A DNA stretch of 18,243 bases, from positions 1 to 18,243 of the forward strand of contig CBFGTJ010000049.1 in NCBI GenBank assembly GCA_965651815.1, read 5' to 3'. This document shows, piece after piece, positions 1 to 8,090 of the stretch (position 1 is its first letter; each line of letters begins with the position of its first letter). The notes beneath the pieces were generated by a model. The model made no database searches, was not told the DNA's origin, and saw only the letters and a program-made list of their open reading frames with translations. A program made the translations under genes and the position numbers. The stretch comes from CBFGTJ01 sp965651815 (GTDB taxonomy: Bacteria; Actinomycetota; Acidimicrobiia; Acidimicrobiales; Microtrichaceae).

Positions 1-120
1 ACCGGGGGCTCGACCGAGCTGGCCCGACGCCTGCTCGGCTGGGCGCCGTCGACCCCGCGGGCCGCCGGCGTCGCCGCCCAGGTCGCCTGGGCGCGCGAGC
101 AGCTGCCCGCGGGCGGCTGA
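1..120 (+). CDS. NAD-dependent epimerase/dehydratase, C-terminal end (partial)
   Basis: Only the last 39 codons and a TGA stop are in the window; frame 1 is open from base 1. The peptide contains ELARRLLGWAPSTP followed by GVAAQVAWAREQL. This resembles the usual C-terminus of extended short-chain dehydrogenases that act on nucleotide sugars, where an ARRxLGWxPxxxLxxGL segment is followed by TVxWxRE. The family reading is by recognition of a short motif only, and the substrate cannot be told. The stop lies 5 bp before the CcmF start, so the two are probably co-transcribed, although a functional link is not evident. Confidence 0.5.
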   Translation, partial: TGGSTELARRLLGWAPSTPRAAGVAAQVAWAREQLPAGG

Positions 121-125
121 GCCCG

Positions 126-1787
126 ATGGACCCGGTCGGCGCCGGCACCCTGGTGGTCGCGTCGGTGACGGGTGCTGCGTCGGCGCTCGCCCCGCGACAC
201 CGCGGCACGGCGCACCGCGCGCTGCTCGCGTGCTCGGTCGCCGCGTGGTGGGCGGCGACCGCGGTGCTGGCGTGGCGGTTCGTCTCCGTCGACCTGCGGC
301 TCGCGGAGGTCGCGGCGCTGACCCGTGACGAGGTGCCCTGGCCGCTGCGGCTCGCGGGGACGTGGGCAGGACCGGCCGGCTCGGCCCTGCTGTGGTTCGC
401 GGTGGCGCTGGCCGTGACCGCCGCGGCGACCGAGGGCACCCGTCGGCGGGTGGTGGCCGCCGCCTCGGCGGTGGGCGCGCTCGCCGTGCTGGTCCTGGCC
501 GGACCGTTCGACCGGGTCGCGGAACCGGTGCTGCGCGGGACCGGCCTGTCGCCGGTGCTGGAGCACCCGATGATGCTCGTGCACCCGCCGCTGCTCTACG
601 CGGCCCAGGCGGCGGTCCTCGCCGCAGCGCTCGCCGACCGGTCGCCCGGGCGGCGACGCGCCGCGCTCGCCGCGGGGCTGCTCACCACCTCCAGCCTGCT
701 GGGTGCCTGGTGGGCGCACGACGAGCTGGGCTGGGGTGGCTGGTGGGCGTGGGACCCCGTCGAGAACACCGCGCTCGCGCCGCTGGTCGCGCTCCTGGCC
801 TCGCTGCACGCGACCGGTGACCGGGCGGCAGCCACGTGGCGCCGCGTCGCGACGGTGGCCGTGCTCGCCGGGATCGCCCTCACCCGGTCGGGGCTCCCCG
901 ACTCGGTGCACGCGTTCTCGTCCGGCGCCGCGGTGGCGGCGCTGTTCGCGCTCGCGGCGCTCGTCGCGGCGGCGTCCACCGCCGCCGCGGCCCGTCACGG
1001 GCGTGCCGCACCCGCGGGGCGGGCGCCGTCGCGCCGCGCCCGCTGGGCGGAGTGGTTGCTTCGCTGGGGTGTGGGCTGGGTGCTGGTCGTCGTCGCCGCC
1101 GGCGGCATCGCCGCGGCGGTCCTCGGCGTGCGGGAACCGCCCGCGGCGGTCGACGGGGCCGCCCTCGCGCGGCTCGTCGCGCCGGTGGGGGTCCTGCTCG
1201 TGCTCGGGGTGCTCGTGCTGGGCTTCCGCCGCGGTGACCGCTGGGCGACGTTCGTGGCGCACGCCGGTGCCGTCGTGTTCGCGGCCGGGGTCGTGGGCTC
1301 GGTCGGCAGCTCCACGGGTCGCGCCGTGCTGCAGGTCGGCACCCCCGCGCAGGTGGATGGATCCACGGTCGTGGTGGAGTCGGTCCGGGTCGTCGAGCAC
1401 CGGGCCGACCTGGTCCGGCTGGAGGCGGTCGCGGCGGTCGACGGGCGGCGGGCCACCGCCGCCATCCTCGACCACCCGGACCTCGCCCGGACCCGGGCGC
1501 GCCCGGGACGGCTCGTGGACGCCGTGGCGGAGACGGAGCTCGTCGTGACCGACGTGCGCGGGGACCGGGTGGTCGTGGAGCTGCGTCACCACCCCGGGCT
1601 CCCGTGGGTGTGGGCCGGTGGGTCGGCGTGCGTCGTCGGGATGCTCGGGGCGGCTCAGTCGCGCCGCCGGCGCTTGGCGGCGAGCAGCGAGTCGAGCGTC
1701 GACCCGCCGCCCGGCGAGGGCGGGGCGCCCGGGGAGCGGGCCCCGGCGGCGTCCGATCCCGCAGGTGCGCTCGCGTCCCCCGGCTGA
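126..1787 (+). CDS. ccmF: CcmF-type cytochrome c heme lyase (compact form)
   Basis: Polytopic membrane protein of 553 residues that should join heme to apocytochrome c on the outer face of the membrane (System I). The WWD heme-handling segment is at about residues 203-215 (WGGWWAWDPVENT). All four histidines known as heme ligands in CcmF can be matched: one in MLVHPPLLYA, one in LLASLHATGD just after the WWD segment, one in LPDSVHAFSS, and one in FVAHAGAVVF near the C-terminal helices. The N-terminal LAGTWAGPAGSALLW matches the CcmF block before the second helices. The extracytoplasmic domain before the last helix (WVWAGGSACVVGMLGA) is also typical. At 553 residues it is shorter than the roughly 630-660 usual for proteobacterial CcmF, so some helices are missing or merged. 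The ATG at 126 follows the upstream stop by 5 bp, and no strong ribosome-binding site is seen. The last 44 codons overlap the opposite-strand vWA gene and encode a low-complexity tail. Confidence 0.88.
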   Translation: MDPVGAGTLVVASVTGAASALAPRHRGTAHRALLACSVAAWWAATAVLAWRFVSVDLRLAEVAALTRDEVPWPLRLAGTWAGPAGSALLWFAVALAVTAAATEGTRRRVVAAASAVGALAVLVLAGPFDRVAEPVLRGTGLSPVLEHPMMLVHPPLLYAAQAAVLAAALADRSPGRRRAALAAGLLTTSSLLGAWWAHDELGWGGWWAWDPVENTALAPLVALLASLHATGDRAAATWRRVATVAVLAGIALTRSGLPDSVHAFSSGAAVAALFALAALVAAASTAAAARHGRAAPAGRAPSRRARWAEWLLRWGVGWVLVVVAAGGIAAAVLGVREPPAAVDGAALARLVAPVGVLLVLGVLVLGFRRGDRWATFVAHAGAVVFAAGVVGSVGSSTGRAVLQVGTPAQVDGSTVVVESVRVVEHRADLVRLEAVAAVDGRRATAAILDHPDLARTRARPGRLVDAVAETELVVTDVRGDRVVVELRHHPGLPWVWAGGSACVVGMLGAAQSRRRRLAASSESSVDPPPGEGGAPGERAPAASDPAGALASPG

Positions 1788-4700
1788 GCGTCCTGAGGTC
1801 GGGGCTCGCGGCGGCGTTCGGGACGCACCCTCGTGACCGCGTCCGCGACCGCACCGACCCGGCCGGCGCGCTCCCGCCCGAGGACGGCGTCGGGCCCGGA
1901 GGCGAACCGCAGTCGCGACAGCGCCACCGCGCAGGGCAGCAGCAGCAGGGCGAACCCGACGAGCCAGGGACCCAGGTCCACGCTGCGGCGCCCCGGTTCG
2001 AGCCCCGACGGCTCGAACACCTCCGCGGCGGTGACGCTGCCCCGCCCGCCGGATGTGCGGCTCCAGTCCTCGAGCAGCTCCACGTCGGCCCCCTCCCCGC
2101 CGTACTCGCGGGAGTAGCCCTGCTCGGCGGTGCCGGTGACCGCGGCGACGACCTCGCCGGACACCGTCGCGGTGACCCCGACGCCGTAGGTGCCGGTCAC
2201 GTCGGTGACCGCCGCCCCCTCGAAGGTGCGCTCGTCGACGCGGTGCAGCAGCACCCGCTCGGACCCACCGCCGGGGGTGCTGACCAGGGCCCGCACCTCG
2301 GCGCCGTCCGGCACGGGTCCGTCGAAGGTCGCGGTGATCGTCGCCTCGACCCCGTCGAACCGCACCGCGAGGCTGCCGGCGGGTTCGGGGAACACCGACC
2401 GGACCAGTCCCGCCCAGAAGTCGGGCGCCCCCTCCCACGAGGTCCACCCGGTGGCCCATCGCCCACCCCCGTCGCTGGTCCAGGAGGCGACGCGCCCGAG
2501 GCCGACCTGCCACGACGCGAGCAGCGGGTCGCCGTTGTCGCCGACCTGCAGGTGCCGGGTGGCGGTCGGCCGCACGGTCGTCGCCACGTAGCCGAGCACC
2601 GGCGGCGCCGAGTCGAGCCCGGCGACGACGGGCGCGGAGGAGGTCACCTCGGGCAGGAACTCGCCCTCGACGATGAGCTGGCGGGCGACGACCCTCGTCT
2701 CCTCGAGCAACAAGCTCGGCAGCTCCTGCAGGTCCCGTCCCGGGTAGAAGCGGCCGCCGCCGGCGTCCGCGATCGCACGCAGCTCGACCGCGGACCCCTC
2801 ACCGGTGCCCATGACCGACACGGTGATCCCGTCCACCTCGCGCAGCTCGGCGGCCTCGTCCGCGAGCCGTTCGAGGGTGTCCGGGTCCTCGAAGCCGTCG
2901 GTGAACAGCACGATGTGCCGCAACCCGGCGTCGGAGCGCCGCAGCCGCGCCGCGGACGCCGAGAGGCTCACCTCCAGGCGGGTGGACCCGTCGAAGCCCT
3001 GCGGGCTCGGGCGCACCCCCGCGAGGCCCTTCCGTGCCGCGCTGCCGTCGCCGAGGGGGCCGAGGTCGACCAGCCACCGGTGGGACGAGTCGAGTGCCAG
3101 GACCCCCAGCTCGTCGTCGGGACGGATCTCCTCCAGGGCGAACAGCGCCGCCTCGCGCGCGATGTCGGTCTTCTTCACGCCGCCGGGGAGCCGCGAGTTC
3201 TCGGCGCTGCCGTCCTCCGCGCAGTGGCACGCGCCCATCGAGCCCGACACGTCCACCGCGAAGACCTGGGCGACCCGGGAGCGCCGCTGGTCGTCGTCCA
3301 CCTCGCTGGTGACCGGGAGGAGCTCCTCGAGCGGGGAACCCAGGTAGCCGCCGGGTCCGTAGCTCGCCGTGCCGCCCACGGTCACCAGCCCGGTGCCCAG
3401 CTCCCGCGTCGCGGTGACGAGCGTGGCCACCTGCGCGCCGGACAGCGCCGAGGCAGGGACGTCGACCAGCACGATCGCGTCGACGGTGCCGAGGCCGGCG
3501 AGGTCCGGCAGGTCCTCGGGGTTGCGGACCTCGACCGCCGCTCCGGAGGCGGTCAGCACCTCGACGAGCCGGGCGGACCCGCCGGGCGCGCCCTCGACGA
3601 CCAGGACCTGCGGACGCCCCTCCACCCTCGTGGACGCGCGCCCACGGTCGTTCTCGACGATGCCGTTGGCAGGGCCGGCGACGGTCGCGGTCCACCGGAC
3701 GGTGCCGGGCGGTCCGGCCGGCTGCAGGAAGGTGACCTCCGACTCGCCGGCCGGGGCGTCGACCAGCCGGCGGTCGACCTCGACGCCGTCCCGGTGCAGC
3801 ACCACGGTGACCTGCTGGGGGGTCGTGGCCGAGATGCGGACCCGCACGGCGAGCTCGTCGGTGGTGCGGGCGCGGGCGGCGACGTCCACGGCGCGGACCA
3901 GCACGTCGGGGCCGGCGCTGGTCGTGATCGGCACGACGTCGAGGCGGATGCCGGCTCGACGCAGGCGGGTGACCTCGGCGTCGACGTCGCCGCTGGTCGG
4001 CTGCCCGTCGGAGATGAGGACGATGCGGCGGGCGTGGTCGGCAGGAGCGACCGCGGCGGCGATGCGCACGCCCGACGCGAGGTCGGTGGCGGACCCGTCG
4101 ACGCGCACCCGGGGCCCGGCCCAGTCGAGCGCCTCGTCGACCGCCGCGTCGACCTTCGCCCCGGCGCCGACGAGGACGACCCCGGCTGCCGCGCCGGCGG
4201 GCATCGAGTCGAGCGCGTCGCGGATCACCTGCTGCGCCGCCTCCCGACCCCCGGCGGTCGAGTCGGACACGTCGAGCACGAACACTGCCGCGACGGAGCT
4301 GCTGCGCCGGTCGAAGGTGGGCAGGACCAGGGCCGCGACGAGCGCCGCGCACATGGCGCCCCGGGCGACCCGTGCCGCCGTCCATTGCCGCCTGGCCACC
4401 CCACGCCGGCGGGCGGTCGCCCACCACTCGCCGGCGAGCACCGCCAGCGCCGCGCACAGCAGCCACGGCAGGAGCGAGCGGCGGACGGGCGCCCCGTCGC
4501 CGTCGAGCCCGCCGGACACCCCCGGGATCGCGAGCCCGTCCCGGGGCTCGAGGAGGGTCTCCCGCTCCGGGGGGTTCACCACGACGCGGCGCACCACCCC
4601 GTCCGCGAGGTGCACCTTCCAGATCCCGGTGCGGTCCAGCTCGGGCGGGACCGCACCGGCGGCCACCTCGGTGCGGGTGCCCGACGGTGACTCCACCACC

Positions 4701-6187
4701 GCGTCGACGCCCAGCTCGAGCGGCAGGGGGTCGCCCACCTCCAGCCGGTCCGCGGGCGCGGTGCTGCCGCCGAGGCCCGTGAGCAGCCGGTCGCCGAGCA
4801 CCGGGAACGCCGGGAGCAGCCCCAGGTTCGACTCGGCGAGCTCGAACGACAGGTACGCGAACGGTGCGCCGCCCGCCGAACCGGACACCAGCAGCGGGGT
4901 GCCCTCCGCGCCGACGAGGGTCGTCGCCGCGGGCGCGTCGATCCGCTGCGCCTCGGCGATCGCGAGCGTGGAGAGGTCCAACCCCTCGAGCAGGTGGTGG
5001 TCGTGGCGGACGAGGACCGGGACGGGTCGGTCCTCGGTGCCGTCGACGGAGACCCCTGGCGCGCCGCCGGGTGGGGCGATGGCGACCCACGGCACGACCG
5101 GGGCCTCCGGCACCGGCACCCGGTCGAGGATCACCAGGTCGTACCCGACGGTCTGCTCCGCTGCCCCGAGCGCGGCGACGTGGGTGACCTCCAGCTCGTC
5201 CCGGCCCGACAGCAGCGCGTCGAGGAACGGGTCGTCGCCGCCGACCCTCAGGACGTGGAGCCGCCGCGCCGCCGGGCCGACCGCATGGGCCCGGTCGTCG
5301 AGCGGCAGGAGGTCCTCGGAGTCGAGGTGCACGACGAGCTCGTCGCCCTGGGGCACGTCCAGGCCGACCTCGACGCGGCCGCGGCCGGGGACCTGGACCG
5401 AGGTGCTCGCGCCGGTGATCCCGTCGACGTCGACGCGCACCACGGTCGTCATCGCGTCGCGACCGGCGTTCGCGACGGTCGCCTGCACGTGCACCAGCTC
5501 GCCGGCGTCGGTGGTGACGACGTTCGTGACGCCGAGGTTCGTCGCCCGGCGCCCCACCATGCGCGCCTCGGTCCCCGGCGGCAGCAGCGACACGTCCGTG
5601 CCGCTCAACCCGCCGTCGGTGACCAGCAGGTAGGCGGTCGAGCGGTCGGGGCGGTCGAGGCTCAGCGCGAGCGACGCGGCGACCTCGCCGTCGAAGGCGC
5701 CCTCGGACACCTCGAGCGCCTCGAGGTGCCGGCGCACCTCGGAGGGTGCGACCTCCCCGGCCACGACCGTGGCGGGCGCGCCGGCGGAGATGACCGAGAC
5801 GCGGGCCCCCTCACCGAGCCCGTCCACCACCTCGAGCACCTCCCGCCGCGCGGTGGCGAGGCGGGTCGGGTCGCCGTCGAGGGCGCCCATCGAGGCGCTC
5901 GTGTCGACCATCACGACCAGGTGCTGCGCGGTCACCCGCCCGGTGTCGAGGCCCGGCGCGGCGAGCGCGGTCGACAGCAGGAGCACGGCGAGGAGCTGGA
6001 GCACCAGCGGCAACGACCAGCGGAGCCGCTGCCAGGGACGGGCCGCGGCGACCGGGCGGTCCTCGCGCTGCCACTCCTGGGTGGAGCTGACCCGCACCTC
6101 GGTGCGACGCGAGCGCAGCACGTGCAGCACCAGGACGGGCACCGCGAGGGTGAGGAACCACAGCGCGGCGGGGTTGGCGAAGGTCAC
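1655..6187 (-). CDS. Giant membrane protein with three vWA domains and GATase-like regions (BatA-type fusion)
   Basis: A 1510-residue protein starting at GTG 6187, whose start overlaps the DUF58 stop (GTGA). Residues 1-80 have the BatA-type N-terminus with helices near 8-24 and 58-78. vWA1 has the metal site DTSAS at 95-99 and TDG at 190-192, but I see no clear MIDAS threonine between them. A beta-sandwich and a GATase-like region (about 310-400) follow. Helices near 571-587 and 606-622 mark a second half that looks like a complete stand-alone protein: vWA2 (DVSDS 639-643, TD 701-702, SDG 726-728), a degenerate class I glutamine-amidotransferase-like region (about 858-960), vWA3 (DVSGS 979-983, T1069, TDG 1096-1098) and a last helix near 1405-1423. 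A basic tail ends in SLLAAKRRRRD. The vWA domains most likely face outside or bind partners in a metal-dependent way under MoxR control. The three-vWA layout is seen directly; the function is inferred. It is the last gene of the operon and overlaps ccmF tail-to-tail. Confidence 0.88.
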   Translation of the reverse strand: MTFANPAALWFLTLAVPVLVLHVLRSRRTEVRVSSTQEWQREDRPVAAARPWQRLRWSLPLVLQLLAVLLLSTALAAPGLDTGRVTAQHLVVMVDTSASMGALDGDPTRLATARREVLEVVDGLGEGARVSVISAGAPATVVAGEVAPSEVRRHLEALEVSEGAFDGEVAASLALSLDRPDRSTAYLLVTDGGLSGTDVSLLPPGTEARMVGRRATNLGVTNVVTTDAGELVHVQATVANAGRDAMTTVVRVDVDGITGASTSVQVPGRGRVEVGLDVPQGDELVVHLDSEDLLPLDDRAHAVGPAARRLHVLRVGGDDPFLDALLSGRDELEVTHVAALGAAEQTVGYDLVILDRVPVPEAPVVPWVAIAPPGGAPGVSVDGTEDRPVPVLVRHDHHLLEGLDLSTLAIAEAQRIDAPAATTLVGAEGTPLLVSGSAGGAPFAYLSFELAESNLGLLPAFPVLGDRLLTGLGGSTAPADRLEVGDPLPLELGVDAVVESPSGTRTEVAAGAVPPELDRTGIWKVHLADGVVRRVVVNPPERETLLEPRDGLAIPGVSGGLDGDGAPVRRSLLPWLLCAALAVLAGEWWATARRRGVARRQWTAARVARGAMCAALVAALVLPTFDRRSSSVAAVFVLDVSDSTAGGREAAQQVIRDALDSMPAGAAAGVVLVGAGAKVDAAVDEALDWAGPRVRVDGSATDLASGVRIAAAVAPADHARRIVLISDGQPTSGDVDAEVTRLRRAGIRLDVVPITTSAGPDVLVRAVDVAARARTTDELAVRVRISATTPQQVTVVLHRDGVEVDRRLVDAPAGESEVTFLQPAGPPGTVRWTATVAGPANGIVENDRGRASTRVEGRPQVLVVEGAPGGSARLVEVLTASGAAVEVRNPEDLPDLAGLGTVDAIVLVDVPASALSGAQVATLVTATRELGTGLVTVGGTASYGPGGYLGSPLEELLPVTSEVDDDQRRSRVAQVFAVDVSGSMGACHCAEDGSAENSRLPGGVKKTDIAREAALFALEEIRPDDELGVLALDSSHRWLVDLGPLGDGSAARKGLAGVRPSPQGFDGSTRLEVSLSASAARLRRSDAGLRHIVLFTDGFEDPDTLERLADEAAELREVDGITVSVMGTGEGSAVELRAIADAGGGRFYPGRDLQELPSLLLEETRVVARQLIVEGEFLPEVTSSAPVVAGLDSAPPVLGYVATTVRPTATRHLQVGDNGDPLLASWQVGLGRVASWTSDGGGRWATGWTSWEGAPDFWAGLVRSVFPEPAGSLAVRFDGVEATITATFDGPVPDGAEVRALVSTPGGGSERVLLHRVDERTFEGAAVTDVTGTYGVGVTATVSGEVVAAVTGTAEQGYSREYGGEGADVELLEDWSRTSGGRGSVTAAEVFEPSGLEPGRRSVDLGPWLVGFALLLLPCAVALSRLRFASGPDAVLGRERAGRVGAVADAVTRVRPERRREPRPQDAQPGDASAPAGSDAAGARSPGAPPSPGGGSTLDSLLAAKRRRRD

Positions 6188-7047
6188 CGGAGCATTCCCC
6201 GGGCGACGAGGCGCGGGAGCACCTCCGCCACGAGGTCCTCGGCGGCGTCGACCTGGAGGAGCAGCCCTCCGTGCCGCGCGAGCCGCGTGGAGAGCGCGCG
6301 GCTCGCAGCGCGCCGCCGGATGCGGAAGGCGGCGACGACCGACGGGTTCAGGTCGACCTCGACGCGCTCGCCGGACTCGACGTCGACCAGCTGCACCTCG
6401 CCGAGCACGTCGGGGTCCTCGTCCTCGGCGCAGGTGACCTGCACCGCGACGACCTGCTCGCGCCGCGCGGCGAGACGGTCGATGCCGTCGAGCGCCTCGG
6501 GGGTCAGGAAGTCCGAGACGACCACGACGAGCCCCGCCCGGCGGGTGGTCGCGCCGAGCCGGCGGGCCTGCTCGACCAGCGGGGTGGGCCCCTCGGCGTG
6601 CCAGGACCCGGCGAGCTCGAGGACCGCGGCGAGCGCTCCCCTGCCACGGAAGCGGCGCGGCACCGGGTCGGCGAGCGTGCAGACGCTGACGGTCTCGTTG
6701 CGCACCAGGGCGGCCACCGCGAGCGCGGCGGCGACGCGCACGGCCTGTCGGTGCTTCCCACCGATGCCCATGGACGCGGAGGTGTCGACCACCAGCTGGA
6801 CCCTCAGGTCGACGTCGGCCTCGTAGAGGCGCACCAGCACCTGGTCGAGGCGGGCCCAGGCCTGCACGTCGATCGTGCGCGGGTCGTCACCGGGCTGGTA
6901 CTCGCGCCAGTCGACGACGTCCAGCGACCGCCCCCGGGCCCACGACCGGTGCGGACCGGCCGCGGAGCCGGGGACGCGCCGGTCCGCACCGAGCGCGAGC
7001 CGCTCGATGCGGGCGATCTCGTCGGGGTGGAGCACCGCCGCGGCCAT
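6184..7047 (-). CDS. DUF58 family protein with vWA-like fold
   Basis: A 287-residue cytoplasmic protein. The DUF58 hallmark is clear at residues 47-66: WREYQPGDDPRTID followed by VQAWAR. It is followed by a vWA-like metal site, DTSASM, at 88-93 and a VVVVSDF strand at about 174-180. No transmembrane helix is visible, whereas many DUF58 proteins carry an N-terminal helical hairpin, so this is the short soluble form. DUF58 proteins are almost always encoded beside MoxR ATPases and are thought to be their clients or adaptors. Here MoxR ends 10 bp upstream and the triple-vWA gene starts within the stop codon (GTGA overlap). The ATG at 7047 is the first start after the MoxR stop, with only a weak ribosome-binding site, which suggests translational coupling. 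Confidence 0.93.
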   Translation of the reverse strand: MAAAVLHPDEIARIERLALGADRRVPGSAAGPHRSWARGRSLDVVDWREYQPGDDPRTIDVQAWARLDQVLVRLYEADVDLRVQLVVDTSASMGIGGKHRQAVRVAAALAVAALVRNETVSVCTLADPVPRRFRGRGALAAVLELAGSWHAEGPTPLVEQARRLGATTRRAGLVVVVSDFLTPEALDGIDRLAARREQVVAVQVTCAEDEDPDVLGEVQLVDVESGERVEVDLNPSVVAAFRIRRRAASRALSTRLARHGGLLLQVDAAEDLVAEVLPRLVARGMLR

Positions 7048-7057
7048 CGCGGACCGC

Positions 7058-8050
7058 TCAGGCGACCGACGCCCGGCGCTGCACGGTCACCACCAGCTCG
7101 TCGACGACCCGGTCCGTGCCGACGTCGTCGACCGCTGCCTCGTAGCCGAGCCCGATGCGGTGCCGGAGCGCGGCGGGTGCGACGGCGACGACGTCGTCGA
7201 GCGCGACCGACGGCCGACCGTCCAGCAGGGCGGTCACCTTGGCGGCGAGCAGGAGGGCCTGCGCGCCGCGGGGGCTCGCCCCGAACCGCACGTACCGCTC
7301 GACGAGCTCGTGCGCGTCCGGGCCCGGGTGGGTGGCCAGCACGAGGTCGACCGCGAACCGGGTGACGTGCTCGGGCACCGGCACGGACCGGGTCAGCTCC
7401 GCCATCGCCTGCAGCTCGTCGGCGTCGGTGACCGTCGAGACGGCCGGCGTGTGGCTCCCGGTCGTGCGCTCGACGATCTCGACCAGCTCGTCCGCGGAGG
7501 GCATCCCGACCTGCGACTTGAGCAGGAACCGGTCGAGCTGGGCCTCGGGGAGCGGGTAGGTCCCCTCCTGCTCGAGGGGGTTCTGGGTCGCCAGTACCAG
7601 GAACGGGCGGGGCAGCGGCCGGGTGGCACCGCCCGCGGTGACGTGGCGCTCCTGCATCGCCTCGAGCAGCGCGGACTGGGTCTTGGGCGTGGCGCGGTTC
7701 ACCTCGTCGGCGAGCAGCAGGCTGGTGAACACGGGGCCCGCCTCGAAGCGGAACGAGCGGCCGCCGATGTCGTCGGTGACCAGCACCTGCGTGCCGACGA
7801 TGTCGGCGGGCATCAGGTCCGGGGTGAACTGGATCCGGTCGGACTCGAGGCCGACGACGCCTGCGAGGGTGCTGACGAGGCGGGTCTTGCCGAGGCCGGG
7901 GACCCCCTCGATCAGCAGGTGGCCCTCGGCGAGCAGGCACACGAGCGCGTCGCGCACCAGGTCGTGCTGGCCGACGATCACCTTGCCGACCTCATCGGTG
8001 ATCGCACGCGCGACCTCCGCGTAGCGGTCGGGATCGATCCGGGGTTGCAT
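7058..8050 (-). CDS. MoxR family AAA+ ATPase
   Basis: A 330-residue AAA+ chaperone-type ATPase expected to remodel or load metal into the vWA proteins encoded downstream. Motifs seen: Walker A EGVPGLGKT (48-56), Walker B LLLADE (111-116), sensor 1 LATQNP (153-158), an arginine-finger region EAQLDRF (169-175) and sensor 2 GASPRG (257-262). The length is normal for the family. The start ATG at 8050 is fixed by a GAGGAGG box 8 bp upstream. The gene sits 40 bp after the coiled-coil protein gene, the widest gap in the operon, and has the strongest ribosome-binding site here, so it may be made in larger amounts than its neighbours, as expected for a hexameric ATPase. MoxR identity is near certain; its client in this organism is inferred from context. 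Confidence 0.97.
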   Translation of the reverse strand: MQPRIDPDRYAEVARAITDEVGKVIVGQHDLVRDALVCLLAEGHLLIEGVPGLGKTRLVSTLAGVVGLESDRIQFTPDLMPADIVGTQVLVTDDIGGRSFRFEAGPVFTSLLLADEVNRATPKTQSALLEAMQERHVTAGGATRPLPRPFLVLATQNPLEQEGTYPLPEAQLDRFLLKSQVGMPSADELVEIVERTTGSHTPAVSTVTDADELQAMAELTRSVPVPEHVTRFAVDLVLATHPGPDAHELVERYVRFGASPRGAQALLLAAKVTALLDGRPSVALDDVVAVAPAALRHRIGLGYEAAVDDVGTDRVVDELVVTVQRRASVA

Positions 8051-8058
8051 CGGGTGGT

Positions 8059-8065
8059 CCTCCTC
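8059..8065 (-). promoter_or_regulatory. Strong ribosome-binding site of the MoxR gene
   Basis: On the minus strand this reads GAGGAGG and lies 8 bp before the ATG at 8050. It matches the anti-Shine-Dalgarno sequence far better than the other operon junctions, most of which rely on overlapping stop and start codons. It decides the MoxR start. Confidence 0.8.
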
Positions 8066-8090
8066 GGGGGGCTCGTCGCGGGGCGGGTCG

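Noticed and set aside
1604..4690. Long + strand open frame (1028 codons) opposite the vWA gene
   Set aside because: The translation is Arg/Gly/Asp/His-rich with no domain or hydrophobic pattern, as expected for the antisense frame of a GC-rich gene. The opposite strand encodes clear vWA domains.
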